6,249 bases of DNA from an uncultured Bacteroides sp. (lineage in GTDB: Bacteria; Bacteroidota; Bacteroidia; Bacteroidales; Bacteroidaceae). Under the pieces are notes generated by a model. That model made no database searches and had not been told where the DNA came from. It worked only from the letters and a program-made list of their open reading frames with translations. The translations under genes and the position numbers were made by a program. The stretch spans positions 1 through 6,249 of the forward strand of contig NZ_URFY01000101.1 in assembly GCF_900547205.1 (NCBI RefSeq), written 5' to 3'. This document shows positions 1 to 5,652 of the stretch, in pieces; the first letter of the stretch is position 1, and every line of letters begins with the position of its first letter.

Positions 1-1
1 G

Positions 2-469
2 TATACGTATGACGTCTTTCGTGGAACTCTAAACAATGTGGAGTTAGTTAGGGAAATGATATCAAAACTGGAACGTGAAACGGCAGTGCTGGGCCAGTTC
101 CAGAAGAAGCAAGAAGGGGCTAACATAGGTAATGCCGAGGATAGCCCGGAGATGATTAGTAGCATTATTTCTACCCTTATTATGTCTGGACTCGATGCAC
201 ACTACGCACTGAATGAAATGGAGTTATGCGACCTTCCGCTTTATATCGAAGCCTATGAACGAAAGCGTAAAGAGGAAATGGAAAGCGCCCGTATGTGGAC
301 GTATCTCACCATCCTACCGCATATTGATGCTAAAAAGATGGTAAACGGGGCCAAAGACCTGATTACTTTCCCATGGGAGGAACCGGAAATAGAGAAAGAG
401 ATAAAAGACACCGAGATAGAAAGATTTGAATTATTCATGCAAAAAGGTAGAGACTTATTAAACTTATAA
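2..469 (+). CDS. Putative tail assembly chaperone (GT-like), 5' end outside the window
   Basis: The frame is open from the first complete codon at position 2 to TAA at 467-469, giving at least 155 residues. An in-frame GTG at 38 could be a start, but the 12 codons before it read as plausible protein (YTYDVFRGTLNN) and have no stop, and no clear ribosome-binding site precedes the GTG. I therefore treat the gene as cut at its 5' end. The product is highly charged and looks almost entirely helical, with an acidic C-terminal third (PWEEPEIEKEIKD region) and no signal peptide or membrane segment. I do not recognise a named domain. The assignment comes from position: a small helical protein immediately upstream of the tape measure gene is normally the tail assembly chaperone, which binds the tape measure protein before tube polymerisation. 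The tape measure gene starts 3 bp downstream in the same reading frame. An alternative is an unrelated minor tail protein. The open frame is near certain; the role is a moderate-confidence inference. Confidence 0.6.
   Translation, partial: YTYDVFRGTLNNVELVREMISKLERETAVLGQFQKKQEGANIGNAEDSPEMISSIISTLIMSGLDAHYALNEMELCDLPLYIEAYERKRKEEMESARMWTYLTILPHIDAKKMVNGAKDLITFPWEEPEIEKEIKDTEIERFELFMQKGRDLLNL
3..32 (+). CDS. Possible 3' end of an upstream gene (or of the unshifted chaperone frame)
   Basis: A second + strand frame is open from position 3 and ends at TAA 30-32. Its visible codons give IRMTSFVEL. It overlaps the frame that starts at position 2 across all visible bases, so both can be genuine only if the genes overlap or if ribosomes shift frame. 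Moving from this frame to the one ending at 469 is a -1 step, the same geometry as the G/GT chaperone frameshift of lambda-like phages. No X XXY YYZ slippery heptamer in this frame is visible in the 32 bases, so any slippery site would lie upstream of the window. The fragment is too short to name, and a chance open frame is equally possible. Confidence 0.25.
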   Translation: MRMTSFVEL

Positions 470-472
470 ATT

Positions 473-3400
473 ATGGCTGGGAGATTATCATTTAGTATAG
501 CGATAAATTTGCTCACTGAGAACTTTAGAAAAGGTAGCAATCAGGTTAAAGCTGCATTCCGTTCCATGCAGATGCAGATATTGACCTTTGCGGCTGCATT
601 GGGTGCCGGTGGAATCGGATTAAGCAATCTGGTTACCCGATTTATTGATGTGGCCAGAGAAACGAACCGTGTAACCACCGCATTGAAGAATGTCTCAGGA
701 GGCATGGCGCAGTTTGCCGAAAACCAACGGTTCCTGCTGGAGATGGCAAAAAAATACGGGTTGGAAATAAATGCTCTGACCGGAAACTACGCCAAGTTTA
801 CGGCGGCAGCTTCCATATCTGGGATGTCATTGATGGACCAGCGGAAGATATTCGAGTCCGTTTCCCGTGCCGTCACTGCTTTCGGTATGAGCGCCGACGA
901 CAGTAACGGTGTTTTCCTTGCATTATCGCAAATGATGTCTAAGGGAAAAATCAGTTCCGAGGAATTGCGGTTGCAAATGGGTGAACGTCTTCCCGTCGCT
1001 TTACAGGCAATGGCAAAAGCTGCCGGAACATCTGTAGCCGGACTCGATAAACTATTGAAGAAGGGTGAACTAATGAGTGCGGATGTACTTCCAAAGTTCG
1101 CTGACGCACTTAATGAGATGATTCCTAACGTTGATGTGGATAACTTGGAGACTTCCGTAAATCGCTTGAAAAACGCATTTACAGATTTCGTCAATGGGGC
1201 GGATGTTCAGAGTAAATACAAGGCTTTGATTGACTGGTTGACCGGAGCTGTAAAATCTGCATCTGATAATATAAAAGGTATCATCACTTATTTGGTAGCA
1301 GCCATTTTGGTGATGGTAACAAGTCGATTGGTCAATAATATCATAAAGTCTGTTGCTAAAGCAGAGTTAGCGGCTAAAGCGGCGGCTAGAAGAGCGGCTA
1401 GAGATGCGGGAATGGCCTTTGATGAAGCCGCATGGAGAGCACAAAAGGCAAGTGCTTCAATTAAAATGGCATTTAGCAAAGCAATGCTATCTATAAAATC
1501 TACTTTAATCTCAATGGCCCCTACGGCAATACTAACAGTCATAGGAGCAGTCATAGCAAAATTTTATAAAGCATATAAAGAATCTGAACGGATAAAAAAA
1601 CTATTTGACAACTATTTGAATCGGATAAATAGTGTGTCTGAATCAAATTCAGAGATTGTAAAGGTTAAAGCCCTGCTGTCTGAATATAATAAAGCAAATT
1701 CCTCATTAAATTATAAAAAACAGATATTAGGTCAAATCAATAATATTCTTGGTACTGAGCTGAAAAATAATCAAGATGTTAATAAAGAGATTTCAAAGCG
1801 CATTGAGCTATTAGAAAGTGCGGCAAAAGCTGAGTTGGCAGCAAAAGAAGTAGCAGATAGCGAAAATGAATTACGGAAATTAGGTCCTAAATCTTATAAC
1901 GGAAAGACAATTCAAGAGATGGCCCCAGATTGGGAGAAGGCCCAAGGTGATCTTGTAAAAGAAGAAAAATTCAAGAAAAAATATGGGGTTTCGATGCAGG
2001 ATGGATTTGGATGGGAAAACGATTTAAGGGATGATTTGGATGCCTATATCGGATACTCAAAAATACTTAAGGATGCAAAATTGAGACTCGGTGACGAGAT
2101 TACTAAAAGCTCAGCTATCGTAACTCTTGCACCAAATCCAGAACCGGAAGATAAAAACACGAAAACTCCTCTTCAAAAACAGCAAGAATCATATAACAAG
2201 CAATTTGAGGAGCTAGGTGCCCAACTTGAGATAGGCAAAATTACTCAGGCTGAATACAATAAATCTCTTGGCGAACTGAATATCAAAATGTTCGCTCAGG
2301 CCAAAGGTACCAATGATAAAGAAGTATTAGAAAGCGAATATTTCAAGAATCTAAAGATAGCTGCGGAAAATGCGATAAGTAATCAAGATAAGAATGCAGC
2401 TATGGTTGAATTTGAGAATGTCCAGAAAGCCTACAATGATAAAGTCAGGGAGAACCAATCTTTATTTTCAAAAGGACTTATTACCCAAAAAGAATTAAAC
2501 GACAATATCGCGTCGCTTTCTGTAGAAGCGGCAAAGTCTGCTGGTAGCATCAAAAGTATTGGCGATGAAGCTGACGTCTTCATTGCTGCCATGCAGTTAA
2601 ACGCAAAAATTCTTTCTTCTTCGGTTAAGATAAAACCCCGTGATACAACCTTTGACTATAAAAAGTCGAAAGCGGATATCGCTTCTGAAGAGTTGAGTAA
2701 AGCTAAAGAATTAGCCGATAAGTATAAGGAGGAAGCCCGTAACATCGGAAAAACATTATCCGATGAAATAGCCAACTCTATGGCTAATGTACCATCACTG
2801 GAAGACGCCTTGAAACTAGCACAAGTTCAGGAGGATATAAAGAACCTTAATAAAGAACTTAATGAATCGCTGTATTCTGGTGTAAAGGACATTGCCAGCA
2901 GTTCAGAACGTATTGTGAGCGCTTTCAGTAACCTTCGGGATGTTATGAATGACGTGGACGCTTCCGGGTGGGAAAGAATAATGGCCATTTGGAATGCGAT
3001 GACAAATGTTGTGGATACATTTCTTTCTATCTCTAAGATGATTGAAAGTATTGCAGAAATTACTAATAAACTTACTCAGGCAAAAGAAGCGGAAGTGGCT
3101 ATGGATACTAAAGCCACCACTACAAAAGTTTCGAATGATTTAGTAGAAGCAGTTTCGGATACTGTAACGACTGAACAAGAATTAGCTAATGCCCGAAAGA
3201 AAGTAGCTGCTAATACAGCAGAGGGAGTAAGTGCTGCTGGATCAAGTGCAGCAAAACTTCCATTCCCAGCAAATATCATAGCCATAGGAGGAGCAATTGC
3301 GGCGGCTGTAGCTTTATTTGCGGCTATTCCAAAGTTTGCCAAAGGTGGTATTATTGGCGGTGGTCCCTCATCCGGTGATAAAATACTAGCACGGGTAAAC

Positions 3401-3583
3401 GCCGGAGAAATGATTCTGAATCAGGGCCAACAATCCCGATTATTCGCAGCTATTAATTCCGGCAAGTTGGGTGGAGCAGGTGGTAACATATCATCAACTG
3501 TAAGCACGAGGGTCAGGGCAAAAGACATCATCCTGACAATTAACAATGAACTTAAATCACAAGGTAAAAAGCCAATATCATGA
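473..3583 (+). CDS. Phage tail tape measure protein
   Basis: This 1036-residue protein is expected to run along the lumen of the growing tail tube, set tail length and help deliver DNA at infection. Residues about 55-245 look like the conserved phage tape-measure N-terminal domain. Characteristic pieces are LSQMMSKGKISSEELRLQMG (151-170), ERLPVALQAMAKAAG and ADVLPKFADAL. Hydrophobic segments lie at about 269-283, 341-364 and 930-952. The region from about 365 to 870 is charged and helical, with Ala-rich and coiled-coil-like stretches. The C-terminus carries a Gly-rich motif at 955-991 (KGGIIGGG, then SGDKILARVNAGEMILN) typical of tape measure tails, followed by a short end with AKDIILTINNE. 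The ATG at 473 lies 3 bp after the preceding stop. The gene is complete, ends at TGA 3581-3583 and overlaps the next start by four bases. GC content drops sharply in the middle of the gene, which suggests modular exchange. Identity is very secure from length, domain order and context. Confidence 0.95.
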   Translation: MAGRLSFSIAINLLTENFRKGSNQVKAAFRSMQMQILTFAAALGAGGIGLSNLVTRFIDVARETNRVTTALKNVSGGMAQFAENQRFLLEMAKKYGLEINALTGNYAKFTAAASISGMSLMDQRKIFESVSRAVTAFGMSADDSNGVFLALSQMMSKGKISSEELRLQMGERLPVALQAMAKAAGTSVAGLDKLLKKGELMSADVLPKFADALNEMIPNVDVDNLETSVNRLKNAFTDFVNGADVQSKYKALIDWLTGAVKSASDNIKGIITYLVAAILVMVTSRLVNNIIKSVAKAELAAKAAARRAARDAGMAFDEAAWRAQKASASIKMAFSKAMLSIKSTLISMAPTAILTVIGAVIAKFYKAYKESERIKKLFDNYLNRINSVSESNSEIVKVKALLSEYNKANSSLNYKKQILGQINNILGTELKNNQDVNKEISKRIELLESAAKAELAAKEVADSENELRKLGPKSYNGKTIQEMAPDWEKAQGDLVKEEKFKKKYGVSMQDGFGWENDLRDDLDAYIGYSKILKDAKLRLGDEITKSSAIVTLAPNPEPEDKNTKTPLQKQQESYNKQFEELGAQLEIGKITQAEYNKSLGELNIKMFAQAKGTNDKEVLESEYFKNLKIAAENAISNQDKNAAMVEFENVQKAYNDKVRENQSLFSKGLITQKELNDNIASLSVEAAKSAGSIKSIGDEADVFIAAMQLNAKILSSSVKIKPRDTTFDYKKSKADIASEELSKAKELADKYKEEARNIGKTLSDEIANSMANVPSLEDALKLAQVQEDIKNLNKELNESLYSGVKDIASSSERIVSAFSNLRDVMNDVDASGWERIMAIWNAMTNVVDTFLSISKMIESIAEITNKLTQAKEAEVAMDTKATTTKVSNDLVEAVSDTVTTEQELANARKKVAANTAEGVSAAGSSAAKLPFPANIIAIGGAIAAAVALFAAIPKFAKGGIIGGGPSSGDKILARVNAGEMILNQGQQSRLFAAINSGKLGGAGGNISSTVSTRVRAKDIILTINNELKSQGKKPIS
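1370..1405 (+). repeat. Three-copy 12-bp tandem repeat inside the tape measure gene
   Basis: Three consecutive 12-bp units begin at 1370, 1382 and 1394. Each starts with gcggcta followed by aa or ga, and they diverge in the last three or four bases. They are in frame and encode the four-residue units AAKA, AARR and AARD (residues 300-311), a basic, Ala-rich stretch of helix just after the first hydrophobic segment. The unit length is a multiple of three, so copy-number change would keep the frame. Confidence 0.7.
2234..2545 (+). repeat. Diverged internal protein repeat in the tape measure protein
   Basis: Two segments of the tape measure protein share a pattern. Residues 588-612 begin GKITQAEYNKSLGELNIKMF and residues 667-691 begin KGLITQKELNDNIASLSVEA. 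The shared core is G-x-I-T-Q-x-E-(Y/L)-N, followed by a helix with matching hydrophobic spacing. The copies are about 79 residues apart and differ clearly at DNA level, so this is an old duplication or a recurring helical-hairpin unit. Repeating units are expected in a protein that measures length, and only these two copies are obvious by eye. Confidence 0.5.
3580..3583 (+). promoter_or_regulatory. ATGA stop/start overlap, tape measure to hub-like gene
   Basis: The TGA of the tape measure gene (3581-3583) overlaps the ATG of the next gene (3580-3582). The bases just upstream (aaaaagccaatatc) contain no Shine-Dalgarno-like purine run at normal spacing. Re-initiation by the terminating ribosome is therefore the simplest way to start the downstream gene. 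Confidence 0.75.
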
Positions 3584-5652
3584 AATACGGATTAATTTAT
3601 AAAGTACCATTCGCCACGCTGGAAAACGTTCCATGCGTGGTTGAAATAGAGAAAGAAGGATACTCAGGCAAAGTGACGGAATTAATCCCGGCATCATCCC
3701 CATTTACGGTGGAAATAGGGGATGAAGAATTTCTTTATACCCCTACGAGACTCAGTACGGCAGTCATACGGATAGTTGGCAGTGATTACCTGCAAAGTTT
3801 ATTCTCTACTGCCTATCAAGAATATCGGGTTACATTCAAGATGAGTAATGCAGTTGTTTGGTGTGGCTTCATAAAACCGGAACTCTATACACAAGATTAC
3901 AGTGCCGAAACATTCGAACTTGAATTAGAATGTATGAGCGGTATATCAACTCTTGAGCATATTGACTATAAGCAGGTTGGAGATAATCGGGAATTTGTTT
4001 CACTATGGGACTTGTTGAAGACGTGCATATCATCTGCAAATAGTCAGTATACAGGCATTTATGTTCCTCATATTTACGCACAAAATGCCGAGGATTATAC
4101 GGCAGGAATTAATGTGCTGGAGAACATGACTGTTAGCGAGCAGGATTTCTTCGACGAGGAAGACAAACCTATGAAGCTAAAGGAAGTATTAGAGGAAGTT
4201 TGCAAATTTCTGAACTGGACGTGCGTAGATTGGAAGGGCGAATTGTATTTTGTGGATAATGATCACGTAGGCGAATTTTATGAGTATAGACCTGATACAT
4301 TTGTAAAGATGGGAATTTCTACTCCTAAATTTCACAATGTACAGCGCATTGGTTTTGCCGGAGCAGGACACTCTTTAGACATTCTGCCCGGATACAACAA
4401 AGTGACGGTGAAATGCAGTAATTACCCTGTTGGTGAAATCGTGATAGATGAAGATTTTGATAAACTTAAACAATTGAACATTGTAGATAACTCAGCAGAA
4501 TCACGCGCTTCCCGAAGAATCTTTCTTTCTCCGAGTCGCTGGAATATGTACTTATATGACGGAGAAAAGGTAGTTGATAACAGTGCTATTGATAACTATG
4601 GCGATAGGGCTCGTATGTTAGAAGGTGGAATTTTAATGAAATGTTGCGTCTATAATCGACATAAAAATGCTGATGGTAAATGGGTTCCAGATATTATTGA
4701 TTATTCGTTCAATCACGCAATCCAGATACGTTATCCAGAAAAAGCACGAGGAACCGATTATTCCTCCAGTAAAACTAAAATCATGTCATTCAAGGGGGCT
4801 GCTGCCATTTATTCAGATTCGGCTATCGCTATATCTTACTCTTTGAAAGTAAAAACAGAAGATACAGACCTCGGTCTTCTGGAAAATAGTTATGCGATAT
4901 CTGGTTCGGAAGTTTCTTTTCACATTCGAATAGGTGATAACTACTATGGTTCTGTATATTCAGAGAACCCTAAATGGAGTAAAAATCCTAAAAGTATACT
5001 TACTGTTAAGTTGGAAAGTTATAATAATGATTCCTCCTTAGATTATGTGAATGTAGTAAATCAAAAAACGTTATCAATGCCGTATACAGGTTTAAACGGG
5101 TGTATTATTCCTATAGAGAATCCTATGTACGGAGAATTAGAGTTTACGATTTTATGCCCCGAAATAATGCGTAAAAACAACTTTTTCAGGCATGATCGAT
5201 ACGGCGTTATTTTAAAAGATTTTAAGGTTGAGTTTAAAACTAGAGATGGTTTGCAAGATAATTCCAATAGTCATTCGGACCGTATTTACGAGAATATAGT
5301 TAACGAGAACTTCATCAATGAGCTAGACGAAATAGAGTTTAAGATATCCTCCTATAACAACGATGGATCGTGTTACAGCAAGGTAATGCTTGGAGAAAGC
5401 TATCTGACGGACAATCTATATTCTGCCTTAGAAGGAAAGATGGTCCGCCCAGAAGAACAGTTAATAAGACGCATCATCAAGCGTTATAGTGCCCCCCGTA
5501 TCAAGCTAACCCAAGTAATAAAAGCGACACCGGATTTAACACCTCTATCCCGGTTGTATGACAACTTTATGGTTAATAAGATATTCATCAATGCCGGAGG
5601 TACAATCGACTATAAGATGAATCAATTTGAGTGTGTAATGATTGAAGTATGA
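3580..5652 (+). CDS. Putative distal tail / baseplate hub-like protein
   Basis: This 690-residue protein is encoded directly after the tape measure gene, where the distal-tail or hub protein that closes the tube and carries the fibres is expected. The N-terminal 1-130 region is beta-rich (KYGLIYKVPF, EKEGYSGKVTEL, then VVWCGFIKPELY at 92-103). It is followed by a mixed region with a helix and strand pair at 200-226 (KEVLEEVCKFLNW then GELYFVDND). Residues about 405-553 read as a run of alternating beta strands ending VILKDFKVEFK, consistent with a beta-sandwich, jelly-roll-like insert. The C-terminal 615-690 region (RPEEQLIRRIIKRYSAPR and later a hydrophobic beta ending) appears to return to the hub fold. 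There is no signal peptide or membrane helix. The start ATG overlaps the upstream TGA as ATGA, which points to coupled translation. The insert is more AT-rich than the 5' third. I recognise the general type from Bacteroides prophages but cannot name a family; the hub assignment rests on context and fold-like features. Confidence 0.7.
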   Translation: MKYGLIYKVPFATLENVPCVVEIEKEGYSGKVTELIPASSPFTVEIGDEEFLYTPTRLSTAVIRIVGSDYLQSLFSTAYQEYRVTFKMSNAVVWCGFIKPELYTQDYSAETFELELECMSGISTLEHIDYKQVGDNREFVSLWDLLKTCISSANSQYTGIYVPHIYAQNAEDYTAGINVLENMTVSEQDFFDEEDKPMKLKEVLEEVCKFLNWTCVDWKGELYFVDNDHVGEFYEYRPDTFVKMGISTPKFHNVQRIGFAGAGHSLDILPGYNKVTVKCSNYPVGEIVIDEDFDKLKQLNIVDNSAESRASRRIFLSPSRWNMYLYDGEKVVDNSAIDNYGDRARMLEGGILMKCCVYNRHKNADGKWVPDIIDYSFNHAIQIRYPEKARGTDYSSSKTKIMSFKGAAAIYSDSAIAISYSLKVKTEDTDLGLLENSYAISGSEVSFHIRIGDNYYGSVYSENPKWSKNPKSILTVKLESYNNDSSLDYVNVVNQKTLSMPYTGLNGCIIPIENPMYGELEFTILCPEIMRKNNFFRHDRYGVILKDFKVEFKTRDGLQDNSNSHSDRIYENIVNENFINELDEIEFKISSYNNDGSCYSKVMLGESYLTDNLYSALEGKMVRPEEQLIRRIIKRYSAPRIKLTQVIKATPDLTPLSRLYDNFMVNKIFINAGGTIDYKMNQFECVMIEV
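4792..5238 (+). other. Predicted beta-sandwich insert domain within the hub-like protein
   Basis: Residues about 405-553 of the hub-like protein form a run of short alternating strands: AIAISYSLKVK, SEVSFHIRIGDNYYG, SILTVKLES, LNGCIIPI, GELEFTILCPE and VILKDFKVEFK. Turns rich in Asn, Asp, Gly and Ser separate them. This looks like a jelly-roll or carbohydrate-binding-module type fold. The underlying DNA is AT-rich: I count 15 G+C in the 60 bases 4981-5040, against 29 in the 60 bases 3661-3720. The boundaries are approximate, and glycan binding is only a possibility suggested by fold type. Confidence 0.45.
5649..5652 (+). promoter_or_regulatory. ATGA stop/start overlap, hub-like to fibre-like gene
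   Basis: The TGA of the hub-like gene (5650-5652) overlaps the ATG of the fibre-like gene (5649-5651). The upstream bases (gtaatgattgaagt) again lack a convincing ribosome-binding site, so coupled translation is likely. It supports the start chosen for the fibre-like gene. Confidence 0.75.

Noticed and set aside
38..40. GTG at 38 as the true start of the first gene
   Set aside because: Not excluded, but the frame is open to the left edge with protein-like codons and there is no clear ribosome-binding site. A gene cut by the window edge, or expressed by frameshift, is more likely.
787..1194. Antisense open frame of 135 codons inside the tape measure gene
   Set aside because: It lies entirely opposite the well-supported tape measure domain, and its translation is Ser/Ala-rich with no recognisable features. 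It is a shadow of the sense coding.
3076..3342. Antisense open frame of 88 codons, Ala-rich, near the 3' end of the tape measure gene
   Set aside because: The Ala-rich composition is explained by the complement of gcn/agc-rich sense codons, and there is no regulatory context. The other antisense frames (253-540, 1288-1554, 3869-4081, 4189-4371, 5061-5267) were rejected on the same grounds.
4296..4303. TACATTTG, matching the Bacteroides -7 promoter consensus TAnnTTTG
   Set aside because: It sits inside the hub-like coding region, no good -33 TTTG element is seen at the right spacing, and no gene starts nearby. An 8-mer match of this kind is expected by chance.
3580..5652. Hub-like protein as a glycoside hydrolase or peptidase tailspike
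   Set aside because: No catalytic motif is recognisable by eye. The beta-sandwich-like insert alone supports binding at most, not enzymatic activity.
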